This document shows positions 42,976 through 52,461 of a DNA stretch of 64,000 nt, piece by piece; positions within the stretch are counted from its first letter, which is position 1; each line of letters opens with the position of its first letter. The stretch is from Pythium myriotylum. Lineage: Eukaryota; Oomycota; Peronosporomycetes; Pythiales; Pythiaceae. The stretch spans positions 372,001 to 436,000 of the forward strand of contig JALJCQ010000003.1 in assembly GCA_023091665.1 (NCBI GenBank). The letters run 5' to 3'. The translations under genes were made by a program, and so were the position numbers. Below the pieces are notes generated by a model. That model was not told where the DNA came from. It saw only the letters and a list, made by a program, of their open reading frames with translations, and did no database searches.

Positions 42976-44904
42976 CTAGGGAGCTACTTCGTACGGTGCT
43001 TGACTGGCTCGACGTTGATGATCTTCCTTGTTCGTGACTTCGGACTTGTCTGTCTCTCCGTGCACTGGGTCTTGATTCCAGCGACCTCCACTGTGCGGTG
43101 AGTAGGAACGATACTCGCGGTGATCTGGTGGTCGGTGGTAGCGAGACGGTCTTTCCGGCGGATCATAAATGCGATCACGGTCATCAACATAACGCGGATA
43201 GAAACGGCGTGGTTCCTCATAATGACGGCCAACGAAACGGTCTTCGTCGTATCTAGCAGGCAAGCGGCGCGGGTAGTCGTCGGGATATGGATATTCAACC
43301 CCTCGACGCCTTGGTTCGTCGAACGATCTTCCCGGTGGGTACGGATAGCCCTCGTACGGATCGTGGTACTTGGACAGCGGTGGCAACGTATCCGCTCTTG
43401 GTCTAGCTCCATAGTGACGCGGTGGCTCGAGAGGCCCAGGGTAATAAACCGAGGCGCGGCGATCCCCAGAAGGGTTGGAATACCCCGCCGGTGGACGCGA
43501 TGTGTGATCGTCTGGGGAAGTATAGTATCCTGGCACCTGCTGGTGAGGATACGCTATTGGCTCACGCTCATCGTAATTTTGGTGCGGTCGGTGTTCATGC
43601 TCCCATGCGAGAGGTTGCGTACAAGCACGGTGCCTGCGCTCGCTGTTGTAGTCTCGCTCGTCGTAAACAGGCGCTTGACCGTATTCGTCGGATGCTGGGA
43701 CCTGATTGAGAGTTGACGAGCGTCGGTATACGTCACCACGAGGCCCTGGGCCGTCGTAGTACCTCGCGCGTTGGATTTCGTGCTGCGATCGTTGTCGTGG
43801 CTCGTCATAGTACCCACCCAACGGAGGAGAGCGAGCTCTCTGCCGTTCATTGTCCTCTGCAAAACCGACATGAGGCCCCGGGAACACATCGTTTCCACTA
43901 GCTGACTTGACGTTAGAGTTCGCTAGGTTGATCGAGTGTGGCCTTGGGAGTTTGTCGCCATTAAGCGGCTGGTTCTCTCCCGAATCACCATCATCATGAG
44001 CGCTCGTTGTAGTTTGGCTGTCGTCCTCTTGTGTTTCTGTCTGTTCGTTCTCTGGCTTTGTAGGCGAGGCATCTTGAACCTCCTGGGACTCGGACTTATC
44101 CTTAGTTTCGTTCAGACCAGCAAGGCCGTCTCCTTGGCACTTCATACCGATCGTCACCAGCGCCTGCACAAACTCTTCGCGCTCCTGCACGGTCGACAAG
44201 TTGAAGAGCTCTGTGCCCGTCTGGTTCCAGATCTTGACACCGAGGTCAAAGTGAGACTTGTCGAGCGCCACGTTGGCGCCGTCGGAGACAGCGTTGACCT
44301 GGAGGATAGGCTCGCGGCTCACGTCCGATTCGAACAGCGTGAGCGTCTTGCGCAATCCATTGACGACCACGTAGACGTCCTTGCCTTCGGTGACAGCGGC
44401 GAGGAAGCCCGCCTTGCGCTTAACCGTCCCGGCGAAGAGAGCTCCTTCGGAGACATCCCAAACAGAGATGTCTGAGCCCGCGATCGTCACGACGGTCGGA
44501 CCGACAGGGACGAAGAGGTCACTGCTCTTAAACGTAAAGTGCTCGGTTAGATTTGGGGGGTCTTCTTTGTAAGGCGTAATGAAGCCACTGAGGATGAGAG
44601 CCACCGCAAACGGCTTGGCCCTGGTCATCTTGGTCGTCGCGATACTGGTGTTTCCGGTGCTTTCCTGCTCGCTCACTGCCGAAAGCTTACGAGAACCGAG
44701 GAACTCTCGAATGTGTCGGAGCAGAGCCTTGTACTTGACGCCTACCACCGACTTGATGAGGTTTGGGTGGTGCTTCACGAAAACGCGGCTCTGAATCTTA
44801 GTGAGATGACGCCGAAGAGCTGTGACCTCCTCCCGAAAGCCTAGAGGGAGAGCCTCATACTCCTTGAGACGAGTGAACACGCGGCCTTCGAGGTGGTGGG
44901 TCAT
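42976..44904 (-). CDS. Array gene 5: DEP-PH protein with Arg/Tyr/Pro-rich tail
   Basis: 642 residues from ATG 44902-44904 (MTHHLEGRVFTRLKEYEAL). N-module, then DEP-like half (LILSGFITPYKEDPP) and PH-like domain (SVWDVSEGALFAGTVKRKAG to REEFVQALVTIG) fill the first 285 residues. The remaining 350 residues are low complexity: first Glu/Asp/Thr-rich, then many Tyr, Arg, Pro and Asp (RYDEDRFVGRHYEEPRRFYP type). Such tails can bind RNA or form condensates; that is inference only. There is no GPx. Confidence 0.83.
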   Translation of the reverse strand: MTHHLEGRVFTRLKEYEALPLGFREEVTALRRHLTKIQSRVFVKHHPNLIKSVVGVKYKALLRHIREFLGSRKLSAVSEQESTGNTSIATTKMTRAKPFAVALILSGFITPYKEDPPNLTEHFTFKSSDLFVPVGPTVVTIAGSDISVWDVSEGALFAGTVKRKAGFLAAVTEGKDVYVVVNGLRKTLTLFESDVSREPILQVNAVSDGANVALDKSHFDLGVKIWNQTGTELFNLSTVQEREEFVQALVTIGMKCQGDGLAGLNETKDKSESQEVQDASPTKPENEQTETQEDDSQTTTSAHDDGDSGENQPLNGDKLPRPHSINLANSNVKSASGNDVFPGPHVGFAEDNERQRARSPPLGGYYDEPRQRSQHEIQRARYYDGPGPRGDVYRRSSTLNQVPASDEYGQAPVYDERDYNSERRHRACTQPLAWEHEHRPHQNYDEREPIAYPHQQVPGYYTSPDDHTSRPPAGYSNPSGDRRASVYYPGPLEPPRHYGARPRADTLPPLSKYHDPYEGYPYPPGRSFDEPRRRGVEYPYPDDYPRRLPARYDEDRFVGRHYEEPRRFYPRYVDDRDRIYDPPERPSRYHRPPDHREYRSYSPHSGGRWNQDPVHGETDKSEVTNKEDHQRRASQAPYEVAP

Positions 44905-45520
44905 GGGAAACGTGATTGCTGGGGAGGAACTTGTGTCGTGGGGAGCAGATCGCTTACTGAGAGGATCTTCGAGACGGAAGACTGATATGGAATGGGGAGG
45001 CAGCGATCTCTCGCGTGTCCCACCGTGACGTCTGTGTGCACTGCGGCCCTTTCGCACCCACCACAATTGTAGCGTTCAGGACTGGGGGTAGTTCTCCGTT
45101 GTGCGAGCTATGGGTTTTATCCGTTCAACGTAGAACCATTTGGTATGGCAGGATCACAGAGCCAACGAACACTTCAACTTCAACATTCAGGCCCGCCTTT
45201 CTCAGCGACCAAGGGATAGAGACGAAAATTTTCTTCTACTGTTGCTGTGGAAACTGTCTCCATGCTGATACGGTACAGACGACGGCTGAAAAAGTTGCTG
45301 CATCGTTCATAAAAGCACAACATATCCGTTGAATAATCGCGAAGCTCAGAGTGAAAATTGTCTCATTGGGCTGTACAACTGAGCGCTTGGTGTCTGTCGC
45401 GTGCTTTCGATTAAATCGGTCGCGCCTGGAGAAGCAATGGGGGATAAACTGCTACGTAAAGATGATGGATTATATAGAGCTTAAGCAGAGCGACATAAAG
45501 GTCGAACTAATTCAAATACA

Positions 45521-45582
<62 letters not shown>
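44905..45582 (-). promoter_or_regulatory. Upstream region of array gene 5, with CT microsatellite
   Basis: Two overlapping CTTCAAC at 45172-45178 and 45178-45184, 268 bp before the ATG, preceded by AGGATCACAGAGCC. A (CT)n tract of about 28 units runs 45524-45579, immediately after the stop codon of gene 6. A TATATAG box lies near 45470. No ORF is supported. Confidence 0.5.
45524..45579. repeat. (CT)n microsatellite
   Basis: About 28 CT units without interruption, ending 4 bp from the stop codon of array gene 6. Confidence 0.95.
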
Positions 45583-45583
<1 letters not shown>

Positions 45584-47451
45584 TATGGTGCTGACATGCG
45601 CTCGCGAGTGTTGCCGCCCGCGTAGCCTGCCGTGGGTTTGTTGGTTTCGTCGTAGCTGTGAGCTGACGTCGGGTCGTGATCATGCTGCTGACCCACGCTT
45701 GAGTGCAGTGGATTGGTTTGGCCGCCTCCGTAGCTCGGCGTTGGCTTAGAAGGGTTGCCAGTCACGCCCACGTATCCTGTGTTTGACTTGTGCATGCCTT
45801 GCGAGTCCACAGCCCCGGAGCCCATGTGCTGACCGTCACTATGCCTCGCATTGTGGTCGTATGCTGCCGTGTGCTGCACATGGCCGAGTTGATCCGTTGG
45901 CGCCGCATCGCGATGCTGGTTCTTCATCGTATCGTGGACATTGGGCATCCCCTTGTGGTTGTGGACCTCCTTGGTATCGTGTTTCATCTTGTCGTGGATG
46001 TTCGGCATTCCCTTGCCGTCCTTGACCTCGTGCATCGGGTTCATGTGCTTACCGTGCGAGACTAATCCGGCGTCGCAGCGCATGCCAATTGCCCGAAGCG
46101 CCTCGACAAAGACCTCGCACTTGGGCTTGGTCTCCTGGTCAAAGAGCTCCGAGACGGCCTCGTTCCAGACGCGGATGCCGTGGTCGAAGTACGTCGTGTC
46201 CATCGCCACCTGGGTGCCACTCGCCTTGACTTGCGCGATGGCCTCGCGACTGAGGTCCGAGTCGAAGATTGTGAGTGTCTTATTGCGCTCGTTCACCACA
46301 ACATAGACGTCCTTGCCGTGCTTGATCTTCTCGATGATGTTCGTCTTGCGCTTGACCATGCCAGCGTAAATCGCGCCCGTTCGAGTCACATCCCACACGG
46401 TAATGCTGTTTTCGGCGAGCCCAGCAACGCTCGCGAAAACAGGCACGAAGAGGTCACTGTCCTTAAAGTCGAACGTCTCCCGCATGTTGATGTTGGGTTG
46501 CGAGTTGTCTTCTTTGTACGGCGTGATGAAGCCCTTCAGCACGAGCCCTTCGACCAGTTTCTGCGCATTCGCCGTGTGGTGCAAATTGCCTGAGTGGCCC
46601 GTGAGCTTGGCCTTGACTTCTTCCGTTGCGCCGACGTGGTGATTCGTCGACGTTGGCAATGGGCCACCGGCTGGAGTACCGGCGACACCACGCGTACCGT
46701 GGATGTGGCCGTCGCCATGGGTCACCGAGTGCGACGCGTAGTTGTCAGAGTGGCGCGTTGTCTTGTTCTCCTTGTCTGCCATCGTCCCTTCAGCACTCAT
46801 GCCTCCAGCTCTGGTTCCAGCGTGACTGGGATCAGCTCGATGCCCGGGCGCATGCGTTGTGCCATGATGGAATTCCTGCGTGCCTGACACGTCGTGAGGC
46901 GGGTATTCGTGCTGGTCATAGTTGTGGCCCATGATTTTCTCCTTTGCTTTCTCCTTCGCATGCACAGCCTTATCCTTCAGCGTAGGCTCGTCGCGGATAC
47001 TACTCGGTCCTGTACCAGTGTAGTCTTGATCCTTCGAGTAACCGTGCGCATGGGTCCTCTCGTGGTGGCCGTGATGGCCATGAGTCTTGTCTTTCGCCTC
47101 CTCCGTCGCGTGGTGAGCAGTGCCAGCGGAGGTCGGATCGTTGCTAACGTGCTGGCCATGAAGCATGCCGCCCGTGCCACTGCCGAGAGGGCGGTTTGGC
47201 GCCTGCGCTTCAGTGCTGTGGGTCTTGTGTGAAGCGAGATACTCGTCGATCTTCTCGAGAAGCTCCTTGTACTTGACACCGACAGCTGATTTGACGAGAT
47301 TCGGGTGGTGCTTCTGAAAAACTTCGGCCTGGTGCTCTGTGAGATACTGCTCGAGCGCGTGGATCTCGTCCTTGAGTGCCAAAGGGAGAGCCTCGTACTG
47401 CTTGAGGCGGGTAAACACGCGTCCTTCGAGCTGCTGGTGCGTGGTCGTCAT
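45583..47451 (-). CDS. Array gene 6: DEP-PH protein, His/Gly-rich linker and tail
   Basis: 622 residues from ATG 47449-47451 (MTTTHQQLEGRVFTRLKQYEAL). The linker between N-module and DEP-like half is long (about 200 residues) and His/Gly/Thr-rich, with GHHGHHERTHAHG. DEP-like: LVLKGFITPYKEDNS; PH-like: SITVWDVTRTGAIYAGMVKRK to CEVFVEALRAIGM. The tail has imperfect repeats of MPNIHDKMKHD and MPNVHDTMKNQ and many Gly/Tyr/His. His-rich segments might bind metal. There is no GPx. It is closest to gene 4 in linker style (both have DGHIHGT). Confidence 0.83.
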
Positions 47452-48026
47452 GGTGGGAAGAGCTGATTGTCTAGGTGCTGGGTCGTTGGTTCGATGATGA
47501 GCAAGTTGCTGAATGAGCGGATCCGCGTGGGGGTGAGGAGAGGATATGACAAGGGACTCGCCGTGTTCGAAAAACGTGTCCCATCCCCAAAACTTCAATG
47601 ATATAAAATGCTAGAGGCAGTTCTGTGCCATTTTTGTCGAAAAGGACCTCCACGAAGATCGAAGTATCCATTATGAAAGGGTCATAGTCAGCTTCAACAT
47701 GGCGTGGTCTGTGCCACGCAATTGTTCGAACGCAGAACGAGTCGGAAGCACAGAGAGAGCAGTTGGCCTAAGCAAAAGATCACAAATTATCATAGGGTAA
47801 ACAATTTTAAACCTAGCTGTTGCGATAGGTATCGGAGTCTAAGAGGGATCACCCACATATTTGGAAGACTGAAGTGGCTATTCGTCCGTCCGTCGTCCGT
47901 GTGGCCGTTACAAGAAGATGGAAAGGATATATTTTCATCAGATTACGCATGCTATCTTTGTGGATATGAATTGATGCATGGACGATGAGCTTTCGCATAG
48001 ATGACTCAGGATAGTGAGGTCTGTCC
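47452..48026 (-). promoter_or_regulatory. Upstream region of array gene 6
   Basis: CTTCAACATG at 47692-47701, 241 bp before the ATG, preceded by GGGTCATAGTCAG, similar to the box before genes 3, 5 and 8. An AT-rich block GATATAAAATG is near 47600. No ORF is supported. Confidence 0.5.
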
Positions 48027-49541
48027 TCACGGAACGTGGGCGTTTTGTGGCTGGTTACCAGCCGCCTCAACCTTCGTGCTCTTGTCACCGATTGCATCAT
48101 CCCCTGGGAGTTTGGTGGAATGCGTAGATATTGGTTCCGACTTTGCGACGGCGTCCACTTCTTTGTCTCGGCTCGCATGAAGCCCCGGGTGTCCGGCGAC
48201 GGCGTTCTCTGCATTGTGGATCCGCGTCGGCTCCACGTTTCTCTGTTGCTCGGCGTGCTGCTCGGCTGGCACGTGAAGCGGAAGATCCAAGTTGAGGTTT
48301 TGCACCTTGTCTGTGATTCCCGTCGTGTCCGTTGCAACTTTTTGTGTTTCTGGCTCCGCTGTCGTAACCTTCGGTTGCACATCTGCAGTCGATCTCATCC
48401 CCACGGCCACAAGCGCGTCGACAAACGCCTCGCGCTCGCTCACCGATGCAGTGTTGAAAATCTCCGACGCTGTCTCGTTCCAGACTTTGACACCGTGGGC
48501 AAAATGGGAATCGTCATAGGCCACACGTGTGCCGTCGATGACGGCATCGACCTGGAGAATCGGCTCGCGACCGACGTCCGAGTCGAAGAGTGAGAGATTT
48601 CGTCCACGGGCGTTGACTATGACGTAGACGTCCTTGCCCTGCGTTATTGACGAGAGCACGCCGCCTTTGCGCCTGAGAAGGCCAGCAAAGATAGCCTCGT
48701 CCGCAAGATCCCAGACCGTCGTGACGGGTACTGTAAGCCCTGTGATGACTGAAGCCACTGGCACGAAAAGGTCGTTGTCCTTGAAGAGGAAGACCTCTGG
48801 CGCGTTCGAGAACTTATTGTCCTCTTTGAACGGTGTGATGAACCCCTTGAGTACGAGTGCGACGACGAACTTGCGCGCTGGTGCCACAAGTAGAGGGTCC
48901 TCTCTCTTGAGCTCGCCTCGTGCAGCTTCGATCACAGCGTTTGCTTTGTGCGTGAGTTCTTCTTTCGCCTCAATAACCTTTTCCTTAGTCGTTGGCTTTT
49001 CAGTTGAGCCGTCATCGACGGCTGCCCCACTCGCAGGTGCATCGGCTGGAGGTTCCACGCCATCACAGTTTTCTTTTACCGGAGGTTTTGACTGCGCAGC
49101 ATTGGCCATGGCCCTGGCCTTGGACACAAGCTCGTCCTTGGCCTGGATAGCCTTTTCCTTCAGCGTTGGCTCAGTACCGCTAGACTTGGACGCTGTGCTC
49201 GATTCTTTCGCTACGACGGGCACAGGGGCGGTTTCGGCTGCACTCTTTGCTTCTCCAGTGGATGGGAGACTGGGGTCGGTGTCATAGATCGACTCTTCCT
49301 CGGTCGTGGGATCGGTTCCGTGGTTCGTCTTATTGCCGAGAAACTCGTCGATCTTGTTAGCGAGTAGTTTGTAGCGCACGCCGCGAGTAGACTTGAGTAG
49401 GCCAGTTGTGTGGTTCTCGAAGACTTCGTTCTGGATGGTCGTGAGGTAGCGCTCGAGCGCGTTGACCTCGGCTTTGAAGTCTTCGGGCAGACTCTGGTAC
49501 TGCTTGTAGCGGCTAAACACGCGTCCTTGGAGGTGTGGCAT
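48027..49541 (-). CDS. Array gene 7: DEP-PH protein, no GPx
   Basis: 504 residues from ATG 49539-49541 (MPHLQGRVFSRYKQYQSL). An acidic linker holds two related helical repeats, EPTLKEKAIQAKDELVSKA and KPTTKEKVIEAKEELTHKA, likely amphipathic. DEP-like half: LVLKGFITPFKEDNK. PH-like: TVWDLADEAIFAGLLRRKGG to EREAFVDALVAVGM. The tail is short and Gln/Thr/Asn/Val-rich. No GPx, signal peptide or membrane helix. Confidence 0.85.
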   Translation of the reverse strand: MPHLQGRVFSRYKQYQSLPEDFKAEVNALERYLTTIQNEVFENHTTGLLKSTRGVRYKLLANKIDEFLGNKTNHGTDPTTEEESIYDTDPSLPSTGEAKSAAETAPVPVVAKESSTASKSSGTEPTLKEKAIQAKDELVSKARAMANAAQSKPPVKENCDGVEPPADAPASGAAVDDGSTEKPTTKEKVIEAKEELTHKANAVIEAARGELKREDPLLVAPARKFVVALVLKGFITPFKEDNKFSNAPEVFLFKDNDLFVPVASVITGLTVPVTTVWDLADEAIFAGLLRRKGGVLSSITQGKDVYVIVNARGRNLSLFDSDVGREPILQVDAVIDGTRVAYDDSHFAHGVKVWNETASEIFNTASVSEREAFVDALVAVGMRSTADVQPKVTTAEPETQKVATDTTGITDKVQNLNLDLPLHVPAEQHAEQQRNVEPTRIHNAENAVAGHPGLHASRDKEVDAVAKSEPISTHSTKLPGDDAIGDKSTKVEAAGNQPQNAHVP

Positions 49542-50396
49542 GGTCGGAGAGAGCAAGCTTGAGAGTGAGCAAGTAGATTGAAGTGTGCGGAAAGCTGCGG
49601 GCGAGCACGATAAGAATCTGGTGGTGTCCCAACGTGGATCTGAACGAGGCTTGCTCCGGAGGCTTCGAGAAGAGCGCGTTATAATAATATACAGGCTTAA
49701 CCATTGACATTTTCTGCTTTTCTTTCTCTTATTTGGATGCTTGTATCGCACGTGAGAGGATAACACACTTCAACATGGGTCAGTAAGTCTGACGACAACC
49801 CAATTGGCTCTGTGTTCGACTGTGTCACGTTTCGCCTTGAGAACTGGAGATCACAGACGCAGCGGGGAAGGAAATCGACCTATTGTGATAGAGCCATGGT
49901 AGTGAAGCCAAGTGGTACAAGGCTACGTAATCTTCCTTTCCGTGAAGCAAGGGCGCTCGGCATTAGCGTCGTTATAATAGCTGGTTGTGGTTCGGCGGAT
50001 CGGGTTCGGATACTATCCAGCGATTGCAGGATCTGACTTCAGATCTGCTGGCGGGAGAAGACTTCCTCGACGGTCACTCACCAAAAACGTACTTATTGCT
50101 TTAAATAGACCATAGTTCGAACCAAACGCAATGAGGACTTGACTTGGCCGATCAGGCTGCGCTGCTTCAAGAGGAGACACAGAGTCGATACGAGGAAATC
50201 AATCGCGTCGGAGATTTCTGCGGCCACGCGCACTTCAAGGTGCACGCGTCATTGTTATGGCAGTAGACCCCAACTCGACTCTTTGTTCCCTTTCGATTCC
50301 GAAACAAAACGGAGTAATGACGTTGCTCTTTCTTGCGAAACCTTTCTTTCGAAGTGGAGTCTATTGAGTTACAACTGCGTGAATCACTATAGCTTC
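49542..50396 (-). promoter_or_regulatory. Upstream region of array gene 7
   Basis: CTTCAACATG at 49768-49777 (context ACACTTCAACATGG), 226 bp before the ATG. An ATAATAATATA block is near 49680. From 49800 to 50396 I see nothing coding. Confidence 0.5.
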
Positions 50397-51902
50397 TTAT
50401 GGAATCGATGGGTAGGCACCATTGCTCCTGTTTTCCGATTGCAACACGTGGTGTGACATTGGCGACACGGTCTTGGAGTGTTCGTCCACGGGTTGCGACT
50501 GAGAAGTCGTTGCGCTGGCTGGCTCGAAATACATGTCTTGTCGAGGCGCTGGTGTCGGCTGCACCTGCTGTCCGAAAAGATCGAAGTCCATCCCATGACC
50601 ATGGTTTCCTGCTTGCTGCGTGTAGCTTTGGTTGGGATGTGAGGTTGTATGAGTCTGTTGATGGGCCTCCTGTTGCTGGGTAGGGTAATTACTGTTATAT
50701 CCCGATGACGCCATTCCCGGTGCCGTCTGCTCGCCTGGCTTGGTGGGCTCGAACGAGTTCGGAGGAGGCCCGAGCGTCGTCGGTTCCTGCACTTTCCACA
50801 AATCCGGCACCAGTTCTTCCTGGAATCGCATACCGATGCTTCGCAGCGCCTCAAGGAACGCCTCTCGTTCGTTAACCGATGAGGCGTTGAAGAGTTCCGT
50901 GACCGTCTCATTCCAGACCTTTATCCCGTGCTCAAAGTGCGACTTGTCGTTGGCAACGTTGGTAGCGTGGATACCGGCTTCGATCTGTAAAACGGGCTCG
51001 CGACCTACATCCGACTCGAACAGCGTGAGGCTCTTTAGACGATGGTTGATTACAGCGTACACGTTTGTGCCGTGGGTGATGGATACGAGTACACCGGCCT
51101 TGCGCTTGACGGTGCCAGCGAACACGGCGCCATCCACAAGGTCCCAGACCGTCGTGATCGGGCGTGCTGGCGTGCGCACGGCCTTGTTAACTGGTACGAA
51201 CAAATCATTGTCCTTGAATGAAATCGACTCTTGCAAGTTGGCCAGCCACCAGTCTTCTTTGTAAGGAGTGATAAAGCCTTTGAAAACCAGTGCCTCGATA
51301 AGTCGAGGTGCTTGAGCGTTGAAATGGGTCTCTTGCATCGGCTTGGGGTCTCCGCGTGCGGCTTCGCCCACAGCCTTCATCTTGAAGGCAAGTACGTCCT
51401 TGGCCATTGCCGCTCTTTCCTTTATCGACGGCGCGTCGCCAGATGACGGTGATCTTGGTCGGTCCCCGGTGACTTGGGCGGCCGTGGGCTTGGTCAGCGC
51501 GGCTTCAGCCATGGCCTTGGCCTTGGCCATGAATCCTTCATTGTTCTTTCGTGCCTTGTCCTTCATGAACGGCACATCGTTGGTTTGAGTTTGAGATTTC
51601 TCGGTGTCTCCCGACGCCGGTGGGAAGAGCTCGTTGTGGACATTCGGGTACGTCGTCGCGTTCGGGGCCGACGCCGCGTGTGGGGCCATCTTACCATCGA
51701 GGTACTCGCTCACTTTTTCAAGCAGCCGCTTGTAGCGTACGCCATGTGCCAAGTTGACGACATTGGGGAAGTGCGCTTCAAAGACCTCGTTCTGGGTATC
51801 GATCAGGTGCTGCTCAAGAGCTCGCACCTGGTCCTTGAAGTCCACAGGAAGCGCTTCGTACTGTTGGAGACGACTGAAGACTCGACCGTAGAGAACAGTC
51901 AT
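50397..51902 (-). CDS. Array gene 8: DEP-PH protein with Gln-rich tail
   Basis: 501 residues (MTVLYGRVFSRLQQYEAL). The linker has amphipathic repeats like gene 7 (DAPSIKERAAMAKDVLAFKM). DEP-like: LVFKGFITPYKEDWW; PH-like: TVWDLVDGAVFAGTVKRKAG to EREAFLEALRSIGM. The tail of about 120 residues is Gln/Pro/Thr/Ser-rich (NYPTQQQEAHQQTHTTS). There is no GPx. Genes 7 and 8 resemble each other most among the middle members, judged by linker and PH-like sequence. Confidence 0.85.
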   Translation of the reverse strand: MTVLYGRVFSRLQQYEALPVDFKDQVRALEQHLIDTQNEVFEAHFPNVVNLAHGVRYKRLLEKVSEYLDGKMAPHAASAPNATTYPNVHNELFPPASGDTEKSQTQTNDVPFMKDKARKNNEGFMAKAKAMAEAALTKPTAAQVTGDRPRSPSSGDAPSIKERAAMAKDVLAFKMKAVGEAARGDPKPMQETHFNAQAPRLIEALVFKGFITPYKEDWWLANLQESISFKDNDLFVPVNKAVRTPARPITTVWDLVDGAVFAGTVKRKAGVLVSITHGTNVYAVINHRLKSLTLFESDVGREPVLQIEAGIHATNVANDKSHFEHGIKVWNETVTELFNASSVNEREAFLEALRSIGMRFQEELVPDLWKVQEPTTLGPPPNSFEPTKPGEQTAPGMASSGYNSNYPTQQQEAHQQTHTTSHPNQSYTQQAGNHGHGMDFDLFGQQVQPTPAPRQDMYFEPASATTSQSQPVDEHSKTVSPMSHHVLQSENRSNGAYPSIP

Positions 51903-52461
51903 CGTTGAGGATTAAGCTGAGAACTTGGCGCGTGGGAAGTTGGATAATGAAGACTTGGTGGTGTTTTGCTGGTTCCGAGCACCCATTGCGGAGAAGAAAG
52001 TGTCGCAAGTTGAAGTTGATAAAACTAGACAGGTCACTTTATACTGGCAAAGACTCGAGTCAAGGCTCTGTTGATGTTGGTCATATTGATTCTCACAGGA
52101 TCACAGAGTCAGCCTTCCCGCGATTGTAGGGTATCTCACGCAAACTGCTTCTGTGTCTCAGTGCGAAGCAGGATGCCAGGTTCCCGCTATCACTGCCAAA
52201 GTGCTTCGCGTAGCCTTTAGGAAGCATTACTATCGTCCGAGTACTGATCATCAAGGATTCGAGTGGGTCGGGAAGGATATTCCAGGTCTCAGTTAGCGAG
52301 TCGTTTCGCGGGGAGTGAGAAGTGTTGAAGTTGGCCCCATGGCTACATGACTAGGACGAACCCATTTTGAATCCACAGAATAACATTAGGAAGCCATACG
52401 CAAACTAGCTGCAATCGCATCGTCTCGCTTGCAGATCTTAGAGCTTGGACATTTGCGCGGT
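51903..52461 (-). promoter_or_regulatory. Upstream region of array gene 8
   Basis: The motif appears in the other orientation: GTTGAAG at 52009-52015 (107 bp from the ATG) and 52324-52330. AGGATCACAGAGTCAGC at about 52096 is nearly the box that precedes CTTCAAC in genes 5 and 6, but here the following CTTC is not completed. No ORF is supported. Confidence 0.45.

Noticed and set aside
47452..47598. Longer N-termini of several array genes (frames open upstream of the N-module)
   Set aside because: The conserved start Met-x-x-x-x-GRVF begins at the chosen ATG in all members, and the upstream parts share no sequence.
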